From Saccopteryx bilineata (lineage: Eukaryota > Chordata > Mammalia > Chiroptera > Emballonuridae): 64,000 nt of DNA. The notes beneath the pieces are model-generated. The model ran no database searches and had not been told where the DNA came from. It saw nothing but the letters and a program-made list of their open reading frames with translations. The stretch is taken from contig NC_089495.1 of assembly GCF_036850765.1 (NCBI RefSeq), positions 198,842,847 through 198,906,846 on the forward strand, in the 5' to 3' direction. The position numbers and the translations under genes were made by a program. Positions 45,065-57,300 of the stretch are shown piece after piece; within the stretch, counting starts at the first letter, position 1, and each line of letters begins with the position of its first letter.

Positions 45065-48000
45065 TATTTACCACATTAGGACATCCCTTGGCACTAGTAG
45101 GCAGGACTCACCACCAGTCTAAGATTGACCCATCAGTGAGAGTGAGTTGTCCCAGAATAAGGGTTCAATCTTCTGGTTCTGATAGTAACTACTCAAGAAA
45201 ACCTGGCTTTTTGTTTGTCTTCTTTAACTCATTTATTTAACAAGATTAAACGGTATGCATTAGATACTCCAATCCCTTTTCTTCTTTCCTAGTGGGGGTT
45301 GGTTAGGAAATCATTTCAGCTTTCTACCCTTCCTTAAAGCCCTTCGGTCAGAAGGCATGAAGGCATGACAGGAGTAGAAATTTGACAGTATCCTGCAAAC
45401 CAAACATCTCTGGGGTTGTGATATTACAGTTTATAACTAAGAGAAATATAGTATATTTGGTCTACAACGCATTCCTGGGAGAGATCTTAAAACACTTGAA
45501 ACTTTCTGTGATAAGAGCAACAGAGGTTTCTTTTGTTAATATAATGAGGTGATGTTTGGAAAGCCCTTCCAGGGTTGAAGGTTGAGTCTATCACCAATGG
45601 TTAATGATTTCATTAGCCATGACTCTCTATGAAGCATCCATAAAGCCAAAGGACAGGGCGTGGATAGCTTCTAGGTTGGTGAGTACCTGAAGATTTGAGG
45701 AAAATGCACCCCTACAGAGGGCAGGGAAGCTCAGCTTCTCCCCCCACCCCTTCCTCACCCCTTGTTCTACACATCAGTTTTATCTGGCTTTTCCTGACTT
45801 GTATCCATTGATAATAAACTGAGGGTCCAGTAAGTAACATGTTTCCCTGAGTTCTGCAAGCTGCTCCCACAAATACATCAAACCTGTGGAGGGAGTCTTG
45901 GGAACCTCTGACTCAGAGTAAACTGGTCGGCCGCACAGGCTATGACCTGGGCTTGTGACTAGCATCTGCGGGCAGGGAGGCATCTTGTAGGACTGAAGCC
46001 TTCACCTGTAGAATCGGATGCTGTCTCCCAGTATATAGTACTAGTCAGCACTGGGTTGATGTGTAGGACAACCAGCTAGTGTCTAGACTCTAGAAAATTG
46101 ATTGGAACCTCCAACCTCTCATGTTGGAATTGGTCTCAGAACACAAAAGAGGGTAATAGCTGGTACGCTGGCCTGATTAGGGAGCAGTGGCATCTCTGAA
46201 GAGAGTGCCAAGTAGCAGCATTGCAGGTTAATTTAAGAGTCTCCAACCTGTCCACATGGCTTCCTTACCACCATGTTCTAACTTGGCCTCCACATGCCCT
46301 CCTCCAGATCCAAGGAATTGCCCTCCTAACTCAATCCAGCTCTAACTAATGAGTTTGAATTTATTGGCTAATTTTCTTAAGGGAGATGAATGAATTATTC
46401 ATCTCTGGCAACTCCTATGTAGACAGCTGCTGAGATAAAACAGGCTGGGAGGGGGGTATGTGTGCGTGTGGGAACACTTGAGCACATGTAGGATTCAAAT
46501 TACACTGTGCCAAAAGTTATATCCTACAACCAAGGTCTGGTTTTTCCCTTTGCCTTCAACAAAAGCATTCGGTTACCTTCCTTTGTCAACCAGCAATCAC
46601 ATTTCCTGGTGAAAGATAAAAATCAGGTTCGATTACCCCAGGGAAATTGTTAGCCTGTGCTAACATGTGTGTGTTTGCAATTCCAGCAGAACTAATGGCT
46701 CTCCGGTGCTAATGACATAACCTGGAGGAAGCCCTTCGCCTACCCACCTGGAGACAGGAAGATATAAGCCTGTGTTGTGAAAGGGTGGGACCTTCAAGCC
46801 TATACGATGTGGTTTGGGGGACGAGGGTAGTGCTGTATCACGAGAGGGGCCTATAGCTCAGGGAAAAACACCACCATACTAAAATTGGGTGATGTGAATT
46901 TTCAACTTGAAATTGAGTAGCTGTGCCACATTGGGCAAGCTCTTTATATCTAGGGCGACCTTATCATTTATCTTCCAAACCAGAGCAGTTTTGAGAATAA
47001 AATTTGGTGCTATTTTTTAACTGCATCAGGAAAAATGGACACAAAACCGTGACTGTTGCTGACATCCTTGTACATGTTTACCTTCCATTTAACCTCCAAA
47101 CACCCCATCTTACACCCCAGGCTCTTACTCCCCGTACCCTCTAACACCCCAAGGCTTACATTGTAAAGCCAGGAAAGCTAAACCAACACAGATTGAGTAA
47201 AGCTGTCTGAGCACTGGGTATTCTGGGCAGGGGTAGCAGACCAGTTTGAATGCCAGGACATTTATAGCCTGCATTTGTCCATGACCTTTCAAAGCAAAGT
47301 TAGACACCCAGCATGGTCACATTTCCTCTGAAGCATTTGGAATGTTGGCAACCAGACCCAGGAGGTTTACATGGGTCATTTGCTTGGTCTTTGGTGTGGA
47401 GAGGGAAGAGGAGGTGGTACCAAGCAGAAGAATATGGGAGAATAGCAGAAATCCCCTGGTCTGTGCTGAAAATGGAAGAGCCCACTTGAGTTCCTGCAGC
47501 ACCAAGCCACATTTTAGGCTTGCTGTGCATGGTGGGTCCCCAGGGGCTGGGAGTCTTGTGTTACCAGAGTTCAGCAGCCAGGCCAGGGAAATCAATACCC
47601 TACTCTTAAAGGTTAAGAGTTTATACAACCGAAAATAAAAATAAAAAAATAAATGCAATACTGTTATGGCTTTCCTTGCAGATTTCCAAGGTAACTGAGG
47701 ACAGGCTCCAACCTTTGAGCTTCGGCTTTTAGGGTCTTGGCTGCGGGCCTGCACGGGAGCCAGAAACACAAAACCACCGGAAATGAAGACTTCTGGAAGC
47801 ATCAGAGTGCCAGACTCATCATGGTTGAGCGATCATGCGACATAATTTACCCTAACTCCTATAATTTGCAGATGAGAAAGCTGAGGTCCTGGGTGGAGAA
47901 GCTAGGAGCCCCAGGCTATTAGTGTTCAGTACCAGAATGTTCTAGATTTTCCAGGTATTATGGATGTCAGGGACATCCTCCCATAACATATGTAAGGCAA

Positions 48001-49390
48001 CAACACCTCCCCACCCTCTCCATCTAACTTTTTCATATCCTTTGTAGACTGGCCATACATTTCATTAGCTATTAATGAGAATAATTCCTGGAACTTCTGT
48101 TGGACTGATAACAAAAGAGAATTCTTCTACCTTGGGGTAGCTAAGAGAATAGATGTGAGTGGGGAGATGATGACAAGCATCTTGCTGTGAATTCTATGCC
48201 AACAGAGAGGAAAGCTGAGGCAAAAGAGGGGAGGGAGAGAGACTAGCCTATAGCAATGTTATCGGAGTTCATACCTATAGCCATGTATGATTCGCTAATC
48301 TTAGAATGCTTGGTTTAGTTAGCCAACTCATTCCCTTTCCAGTTTGAACCATTTTGAGCTGGGTTGTCTATAATGTAACCCAAAGACACCTGGTGTTCAA
48401 TGAAAACCAAAGAACGGCGGTGATTTATCCAAGGTCACATCACAAATAAAATTTCCAGTACTCAAATTTGTGTTGTGTTGTTTTTTTTCAGGTAGAATTG
48501 TTTTCCTTATATAAGTCAATCTATCCTCAGGAATGCACAGACAAGTGGACAATCTATGAGCTTGTCCAAAGTTCACTGCCTGCACTGGTACCTGAACCAG
48601 AGAGAGCACACTCGGGGAGACAGCACTTCACCAACATGATGGTCCTTTCCTTCTTAAACTCTTTCTTAAGATGCAAGAGACTGAAGAAAAGGGCGAGGAT
48701 AACTTTGCTCTCTTCCAAATCCAAATTATTCTACTCAATTCCAACAGAGGACACTCTATTCTACAAGGATCTTACAGAGGAATTCAATCTGCTTTGTTGG
48801 AAGAGGGAAAAGCCAACCAGGAATCATGTGCATTGATTGAATATTTCCCAAGCTCTGAAAATGGGAGGAGGAATAGCCATGCCCTAGCTATTTCCAGATG
48901 TAGATTTAAGGCTCAGGGTGGAAAACATGGTATTTAACAACTAAGGTTGTTCAATAACTTATGAGAATACTGCATGATCGGTTTTGTTTGAGTACATAAT
49001 TAGATAGTAGATATCAATACTCTTTCAAATCTTTTCCCACTCTTGCAACTTCTTATTTTAGTATTCTAAGAGTTAGGTGGTAGACAGTTCAGGCCAGGCT
49101 GATAGGTACTTGGAAATGGGGTGGGGTGGATGGATATCACTTCTAGGCAAGCTAATTGGAAAATGACTAAGGTAGAACTGAACCCTGCCTTTTACCCTGT
49201 ATTCTGAAATTCTCTTTTCTCCTCTAGGTGTATTGGAATAGGTACTTTTCTCCTGAAGGTGCTCCAATAAACACTGCAGTTATACTACCCTGCTCAGTGT
49301 CCTTGAGTTTGATGACTATTAGCAGAGTGGCTGAAAAAGGTAAGAAGCAAACAGAGTGACTATGAGTGGGTGAAGACACTACTGGCCTAA
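45065..49390. other. Non-coding sequence, no gene recognised
   Basis: Frames of up to 161 codons occur (47,317-47,802, minus; 48,468-48,836, plus), but none has a recognised domain. The latter follows a T8 run and CAG that mimic a splice acceptor. Possible MIR traces lie near 46,900-47,000 and 48,420-48,470. Confidence 0.4.
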
Positions 49391-49394
49391 CATG

Positions 49395-49500
49395 GAAAAA
49401 ACACTGCCTAGTGTTCAGACAGACATAAGTTCAAATCCTGGTTCACATATAAACTGAAACAAGTTGACCCACTAAAGAAATCTTTTATTTTTTTACATTA
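49395..49500 (+). repeat. MIR-like SINE fossil
   Basis: Contains 'gttcagacagacataagttc' and 'aaatcctggttcacatat', decayed MIR wording. Confidence 0.5.
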
Positions 49501-49504
49501 GCAT

Positions 49505-52337
49505 ATAAAACTAATACTTTTTATGTGTTTTTCTACACTAATTTTAATCCGTAGAGGTAAATTCTTAACGTACTTGAATGATTTTCTTCAACTGTTTTCT
49601 GTATATATACATAGACTTGACTTTTACAAAATTGGGATTGTGTGTATTTTATTTCTATTTAGCTACCCCATTGGAAGCATGTCAGAAAGTATATTTCAGG
49701 TCATTATATACTCAACAGGATGATTTAATGGGAATGTAAGGTCCTAACATATGTATTCATTTTAGATGTTTTCTGATTCTTACTATTACAAATTATGTTA
49801 TGATGGACTTACATGTTCATCTATGATTATTCTGGGTTATAATAACAGAAACAGAAGTATAATTGCCAAGCTATAATTCGATCTCCTTATAGTTAATGCC
49901 AAATTGCTTTTTTAAAAAACACCTTTCAAACATTTTTTTCAATGTACAGACAAACTAGGGGAAGTAAAGCTTTTCTACCATTAAGCTTTTTCAGGTATCA
50001 ACTCATTTTCTCTCTTCAATTATCTTAGTCTTCTCTAGCGTCTTTTTAAAAAGTTTGTAAGTATTTTCAATAAAGTTCAAGTACATCTTTCATTAGATTT
50101 TCCCATAGGCTTCTATCTTTATGGTTGTATTGTGGTGTTTTTCAGTTATATTTCCTCTTTATGAATGGTTGTGCATACCAGATATAAAATGTATTTGTAC
50201 CCGGCCAGATATAAGACTCTACTATACGGGCCATGGTATCATCTTACAGTCATTTTTATTCCTTTTTACTTGTAATGTTAATTAGTTACATAATTGATTA
50301 ATTTGTTTTAAAGTTGATTTCTTTATTCTCTAATGGTTATAAGAGTATTCAGGCTTTAAAAATAGAATTGAGTTAGCTTAGTAATTTGAAGTTAATAAGT
50401 TCCTTTAAAAACAGGCTTAAATGTTCACAATTATTTCTAAAAGTCCAAAAGTTTTTTTTACTAGTAATTTCTCATCTTTACTCTCTTCTGAAATTCTAGT
50501 TTTATCTCCTTTTTCCAGTATCTCATTTATCTCACCACCACCTCCCACTACCCCCACCAGTGCCCAACAGTTCTTGCCAGAGTTTAGTCTATTTTTTAGA
50601 TATATACATATGCATATATATACATTATATATATACATTTAATGTATTTTCATTTACTTGTTTGCTTTTAAAATTTTTATTTCCACTTCTCCACTTTGAC
50701 ATATTTCTTTCATATCTTTAAAGATTGTTTTGTTTTATTTTTAATACTAATTTCTTGATTTAAACATGCAGGTCTTTTTTTTTCATTCTTTATTGTTCAG
50801 TAGAACTACACACAGATGTGTTTCTGCCTCACAGAACAACTTTGGCTGAAACTTTGAATCAATAGCGCCCTCACTTTCATCATTTTTTAATGTTTGCCTT
50901 CTTTTTCTTTAAATAGATAGTTAAAGTATTTTAATGCCAAGTTGCTTAAATTCTTATTAATGTCTATTTATGCCACATGAAAGGGAATTTATTCATAAAA
51001 TATTTTGTATGACTTTTGGACAAATTATTTAAAAAGTTATTGAACATGTCATCACTTTTAGGTACTTTAGAGATAGTCCCAAATAATCTTAATACAGTGA
51101 AATAATCTTGCTCTTCCAGTGCAAGCCTCTTAAATTCTCTGCTTTTGTGTCTTATGCTGGGAGATTTTCTCCAAGAATGCAGTACATCTCCCTTCCCACT
51201 AAAAACTGCCCATCATTTGGGTCAATAATAAATGAAGTTTCCTTCTTCTGTTCTTTCCTGATCACACCAGTTGAATAAGATCTTTCTCACATCTGAGCAA
51301 TTTAGCAATTGCTAAATCTGATGATGGTACCTACTTTGTCTTGTTTTATATATTTTGACTTGATAAATCTTAATCTTCTTGTTGGCATGATCAAATATAA
51401 AGAGTGGAAGGTGTTACATAACAGGTCCCCAGCTGTGTGTTGAGTCAGATTCAATAGAGTTCAGATTCCAAAATAGAAAATCTTTTTTCCTAAATGGAAA
51501 TAACTTCCCCACAGTGTAATGCCTGGGATTTAGACCCTGGATTCGGTGGATTTTTCAAGTTAGAATGGACTAATATAAAACTGTTCTCTACCCGAAGCGG
51601 AACTGTTGCTGTTAATAATGAATAAGATTACTGGGCAAAGAGAAATTGAAGCCACCTGTTCCAAGTTACCCTTTCACCTCCTCCTCTGCCTTTCTCTGGG
51701 TGTCCCTGCTCTGTCTAGCAGTAAACCTTCCCCTGGAAGAGTCAATCCTGAAGGCAATTTCAGGACTATTTGTAGAATTGGCTGGGGCTTCAGTGGCCAC
51801 ATGAAAGGGCATTTATTCTGAGTTTTATTATAAATGTTCAATCAGGCATAAATGTTCAACCTAATAGTTTAGCAAAATGAAAAGTGTGCTTGTGTGTGTG
51901 CATGCGCACACCCTGAGTTGGGTGTTGTTTTCAACGGTTTCTGCAGATATTTGACACTTCCATACACGAGCTAGAAGCTTAGTGTGATGTCCCTAGTCCC
52001 ACATCTGCAGAAGCAGCTATTTGTGTTCTCACGCTACACCACGTGCCAACATCATAACATACTTACATTCCAAAACCCTGCAGTGCTACACAATATTGAA
52101 GTATACTCTGAAAAAACTTAGAAGGTTTATTCTGTAGATAATATCTCAAGTTTAGCATCAGTAGAGTTGAAGTTTTTTTTGTCCACTTTTGACAGGTCTG
52201 GGCTACTCGTTTGGAGACAGAGAAGAAGCAGGGTTAGCTTACCTCAGGAAGGGTCTAATCATCCAAACTAAGAGTTTGGAAATTAAGCTTATGATGCGGT
52301 AGAACTGATTTCATAGGATGGCCATATTATCTGCTGC
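49505..52337. other. AT-rich non-coding sequence, no gene recognised
   Basis: No long frame or named repeat. A TATATA-rich tract is present at about 50,600-50,640. Confidence 0.5.
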
Positions 52338-52338
52338 C

Positions 52339-52352
52339 CACACGGGACAATT

Positions 52353-52354
<2 letters not shown>
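52339..52354. repeat. Left TSD of SINE
   Basis: CACACGGGACAATTTT matches CACACAGGACAGTTTT at 52,791-52,806 with two mismatches. Confidence 0.85.
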
Positions 52355-52395
<41 letters not shown>

Positions 52396-52398
52396 TTA
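52352..52398. repeat. (TTTA)n tail of SINE
   Basis: About eleven TTTA units forming the variable tail of the reverse-strand SINE. Confidence 0.9.
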
Positions 52399-52790
52399 TT
52401 TTTTTTGTATTTTTCTGAAGCTGGAAATGGGGAGAGACAGTCAGACAGACTCCTGCATGCGCACGACCGGGATCCACCCGGCACGCCCACCAGGGGGCAA
52501 CGCTCTGTCCACCAGGGGGCGATGCTCTGCCCCTCCGGGGCGTCGCTCTGTTGTGACCAGAACCACTCTAGCGCCTGGGGCAGAGGCCAAGGAGCCATCC
52601 CCAGCGCCCGGGCCATCTTTGCTCCAATGGAGCCTCACTGCGGGAGGGGAAGAGAGAGACAGAGAGGAAGGAGAGGGGGAGGGGTGGAGAAGCAGATGGG
52701 CGCTTCTCCTGTGTGCCCTGGCCAGGAATCGAACCCGGGACTTCTGCACGCCAGGCCGACACTCTACCACTGAGCCAACCAGCCAGGGCT
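52355..52790 (-). mobile_element. tRNA-derived bat SINE (Rhin-1-like), young copy
   Basis: On the minus strand the element starts at 52,790 with GCCCTGGCTGGTTGGCTCAG. It has an intact box A (TGGCTCAGTGG; plus-strand 52,767-52,777) and box B (GGTTCGATTCC; 52,725-52,735), so the Pol III promoter looks functional. The body carries 'ccatctgcttctccacccc' and ends in a TTTA-repeat/A-rich tail at 52,355-52,400. A 16-bp TSD (14 of 16) flanks it. Retained CpGs (for example the CGACCGGG and GGCGCTGGGG regions) suggest a young insertion. The body holds a 22-bp tandem duplication with two CTCF-type motifs, listed separately. Confidence 0.95.
52487..52530 (+). promoter_or_regulatory. Two tandem CTCF-type motifs in SINE
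   Basis: CCACCAGGGGGC occurs at 52,487-52,498 and again at 52,509-52,520, as part of a 22-bp tandem duplication. This equals the core of the CTCF consensus, and the second copy is followed by G as in the consensus (TCCACCAGGGGGCG). Binding is predicted, not shown. The older relative at 1,732-2,143 has only one, weaker match. Confidence 0.75.
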
Positions 52791-52806
52791 CACACAGGAC
52801 AGTTTT
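52791..52806. repeat. Right TSD of SINE
   Basis: Partner of the left repeat at 52,339-52,354. Confidence 0.85.
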
Positions 52807-54283
52807 GAGAGGGCAAGAAAGTGCCATCGTCTGAGGATCACAGTTGTTAACCCATCTGCAAAACGCAAAACATGGTACGTTTTGACCTTTTGTTCTGAGT
52901 AATCAGGGAAATAACTATCTTTTAGGATATATCTGGTTCCGGTCATATCGTTGCTGCATTCATGGAAGCTTGTATTCTAGGCATAAAATGACAAGGATTT
53001 GGCACTCACAATAATACTTCCCTCTCCTGTATTCATAGCATATGTCTTTTATCAATCATATTCATATTTTTTTTACATTGATCAAATTTGTTATGACATA
53101 TGATGGCTACTTATTTCTTTCTTTCTTCTTTTTCTTTTTTGCAAAGGGTGAGACTGACAGAGTCTCCTTCTTCAATAATTAGATCTGGGTGAACCAGAAA
53201 GTGAAGTGGTTCAGAAACCTCAGCCACAACTCACCCTTCTGGTAACAGTCCCTTCAGTCAATGAGGGGTCAGCAAGCAGCCCAGCAGCTGGGACGACACT
53301 CGGGCAAGGATGGACAGCAAAACCGGAACAAAATTACAGTCTATTTAAAGCTAGGCAAATGCTTGGAACTTCCCCTTTACAAAAGAGTTTAAAAGAGTTT
53401 CTTGGTGAAAAGATGAATTTACATACTTTCTTTAGGTTAGAAGGTATAATTGGGTTCTCCTGCTTCCCCCTTGTAAACCATAAATGGCCAAACATCCATG
53501 TCATTGTCACCCGCACCCAACAGCAGGCAAAGCGGAGAGCTGAGCGTGGGGAGGTAGGGGGGCATAGAAGGCACAGAGATGACATTTTTCCTGCCTTCAG
53601 ATCTTTAAGGTGCTGTATTACCCTCGCTTGGAAAACATGGCTCCAAGAATATTGTAGGGTTTGACCATTCAGTTCAAAGGATCTTCTTATTGGGGTAGAG
53701 GTATGATAATAAAAAATAGAGAAAGAGGCAGAATTAAGGTGAGTGTCCCTCACCTCTCAGCCCCAAGGGTAGAGTTATGAAGATGAAGAGAGAAATGCAA
53801 GTGTCTTTCTTCAGACACTGACTTTAAGCCAGGCGTATGTTCGAACGGTGATTACTGCTCACTGCCCTGGTTGATCAATACTGGCTCAAGAGCTGAAGAA
53901 TACAGAGCCTACTGGTGTTGGGGCATTAGTGACCCCAGCAATAAAGAGTTAGGAGCAGAAGATCTTGGGGAAATCTGGTATCTCTGCTTGCCATTATGAC
54001 CGAGAGTAGCAGGGAGAGGCATCCCTGCCCATGCGGTCTTCCCTCGCTCGCTAGGAAGAAATGAGATTCCTCCACACATATTCACCGTGGCCTCTTATGC
54101 TGTTGCTATACCAAGATTTTTCAGAGTTGAATCAACACATTACACTGCCTCTTCTAACCTTGGTCTGCTGAGTGAGTATTTCTAAAGAACTGGATGCAGC
54201 CAACACCAAAACCTTGAGTGCCATTGAGCCATCGCCACAATAATGATTTCCTTCCTGATGAGCCCTTGGTGTGGTCCAGCTAA

Positions 54284-54316
<33 letters not shown>

Positions 54317-57300
54317 ATGTCCCCAAGGCTTTGTCTCCCCACATAAACTTTTTCTCTGTGTCAACTCCTGGTGCCTTCTCCTCTAAGTGCTTGCTTTAGC
54401 ACAAGGCTATCACACAGGATAGAACGAGGGTTTCATTTAATTGCGCTTTATTGGCACGTGCTGTATAAAATGAGAGTTAGAAGAACCCCGTGGCTATGTC
54501 TGACCTAGATGTACAAGGGCACACTCATATATTAGGAAAGTCTGCTAACACCCTGCTTGGAAACAGGTGCAGTGTCACAAGGGTCAGGTAGTCACCATCC
54601 TTAGGCTGGGCCCATCATATGACTCTATTTCGCCATCCTTACAAGCTGTGGCATATATAAGTTGCATTAAAGCATCAAATTATGCTGAAACCTGAACAAC
54701 ATGGGCAGTTGAGAATTCTGAGCTACTGGTTACCAGGTATCATTCCAACATAGGCAGCTGGCAAGTACCCATACAGACAAGCTAAAGAGTAAGAGGGTGG
54801 CTTATACCATTTCATTACCTAAGGAAGACTGTGAGAGCAAGGACTTCAGTGTGATGAGAAATGCTTCCAGAAACACGCTGATATCAGAGAAACTCTAAGT
54901 CAGCCAGATACTGCTGTTGCTATCTGGACATGTTTCCTATTGAGGCAGAGGTTGGGGGTTTATGGAGAACCTTGGTCATAGACACAGAGCTGCAAGGCAA
55001 AGACAAAAGAGTTCATATGCAGGGCAGGGTTCACACCTATCGGTGAACAGGAGAATTGGGTTGGAAACCAGTCTGAGATCCATTCTACAAGCTGGACTGA
55101 CAGGGTGACTAGACAAGGTTCTGGGATTCAGAGCTGTTCCAACAGATTCGAGGAAGACGTAGGTCCAACCTGAGTATTCAGTGACAGTCTGATAGCCTTA
55201 CCCGGTTCAAGACACAATCAGGCAGATGAAGTATCTTCACTCTATGGTTAAAGATATTTGCTCAGAAGTACACTTGCTTCGAAGAGTGAGACTGACAACC
55301 CAGGCTCCAGATGCGTTCCTAAAACCTGCACCCCAGCCTTCCTCTCTCTGCAGAACCCTGAGGACCACGTGCACACAGCCTCGAGATACACAGTCAAGAG
55401 ATACAGATATAAAATTACCTTGTTCAGCTGGTCATTGTAGACCCTACCAGTTCGGCTGTGTATTAAAATAAAACCTTTGGATAAACTGCTGACATCTTTA
55501 TTCTCCTGATTGCTTTGTATCCCCCAGAAGATTAAGGAGTGGGCATCGGAGAGAAGCAGGATGAATGATTTTCCTCTGCACACTCCTCCATTGGCCCTGA
55601 TGCTCCAGTGTATAGTTTCACCTTGTACAACGGTCATAAAGTCAAATAGTCCCACGGCACGCTAATAAAGATCGCTCTTTCCTTATCAAACCAAGATCCT
55701 ATTGACACTCAGATCCTCAGTTTCATTCCTGAATTGCTACCTTTGAACTGAAGACTTCTTAGACAACCTGGGGGCTTCCTGGGGTTTTTCATCCCTTTTT
55801 TTTAAAAAAAATATCGATTTTGGAATTTTTAACGAGGTCTGTGCCTCTGATCTTTTTTTTGAGCATCTGTAAAATCCTTTATTTCCCACAAGTTTGACAG
55901 AAGCTGACTGTTGGAAATATAAAAGGATCAGGATAGAACGCCTTAAGAAAAGTTAGCCGTAAGTTCATCTCAGGAGAGGTTTGGGGGCAAAGATCTAAAG
56001 TGTGAGGATGCATGAGAACCAGGCGGAATCTGGCTGGCTGTGTCCGGTAGCAGGTGCTGGAGGAACTAACTGCAGGAAGGGCTCATTCCTAGTGCTCTCC
56101 TTTGCCCAGTAGTTGGCATGACTGTGGTACTAAATGGCTCTTTAGAGAAGTCACATTACGAAATAGAGGCGGCAGAACATACCACTGTGGCAAAGCTAAG
56201 ATGTGCCTGAAATACGTTCTTGCACTGATGTCTAAAACAGGACGCCACAGTCCCAACGTTGAACCATCACTCTCCTACCTGTTCTCCAGAGCAAACTAAA
56301 TAATGCCAATTACTAAATGATGCAAAAGATGAACGTAAGAAGGACTACCTTGAGAATACCATTTTCTCCGGTCTTGTCTTGCTCTCTGTAACAGCCACTG
56401 TGGGTACCTTGCCCAGATTCCTTAGGCATTTGTTATTCCTACCAAAGCTTTCCTCCTACAAATGTCTACGAATCAACAGAGAACTTGCCAAAAGGCTTGT
56501 CCCCACACAGAGCAGACTGCGAGTGTTTGGGAGTCAACAGCCCTTGTAACAGCCCTTAAGGAACAAGAGATGGGAGTTGGTGGGAATAGGGCCCAGATTC
56601 CTTGGCCTTCTGATAGGACCTCTCTCAGGTCTATTGTAACCATCTCCCAGAGGTTCCCCCGTGAGTCTGGGCCCTAACATGGTGAAGGGACTTACATGGG
56701 AACTACTTACACTCACATTTGTCACTCAGTGTCTAGGCTGAGCAACCCAGCCTGAGACTCTGCCTGTCTCTGTCTGCTGCAGGCCTCAAAGGGGAGCCAG
56801 GGCTCATTGATAGCCTTGGAAGTAAAATACCTTGCTGAGACTAAAGTAGCACATGGTAGCCCTCCTTCAGACTAGAAAGAAGCAGGAAGGTAATATTGTC
56901 AGCATATACATGTGTGTGCAGAGCTGCATGGTCATCTATCAGTAACTAAAAGTCCAACACAATATATTTAGATGGATGGACCAAGGCACATGACACATTA
57001 GTTGTTTACTTATAATTTTCATTCTTTCCTTAGTGAATTTGTGTCAGTGTTAGTTATTAAAAAGGAATACTTACAAACACAATAAAACTCAATGAGTTGA
57101 GACGACTAGAATCTGTAGGTTAGGAATTAGAAGGCTAGGTATGAGTTGCCCTTGAGTTCGTATTATCATGAAAGCTTGTCAGTCACAGTAAGTGGGCTGT
57201 AAATTAGGTTCTAGGATTCTCAAAGGACTAAAACAAAGAGGAAAAAAAAGGGTCTCATAAAGCTTAGAAAATTACAGGCATGCCTGTATATGCTTTTATA

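Noticed and set aside
47317..47802. 161-codon minus-strand frame
   Set aside because: No domain or codon bias, and overlapping frames on both strands; treated as chance.
48468..48836. Candidate exon after a polypyrimidine tract and CAG
   Set aside because: Frame content matches nothing known, and the T-run lies at the edge of a probable MIR; chance splice-acceptor mimicry is likely.
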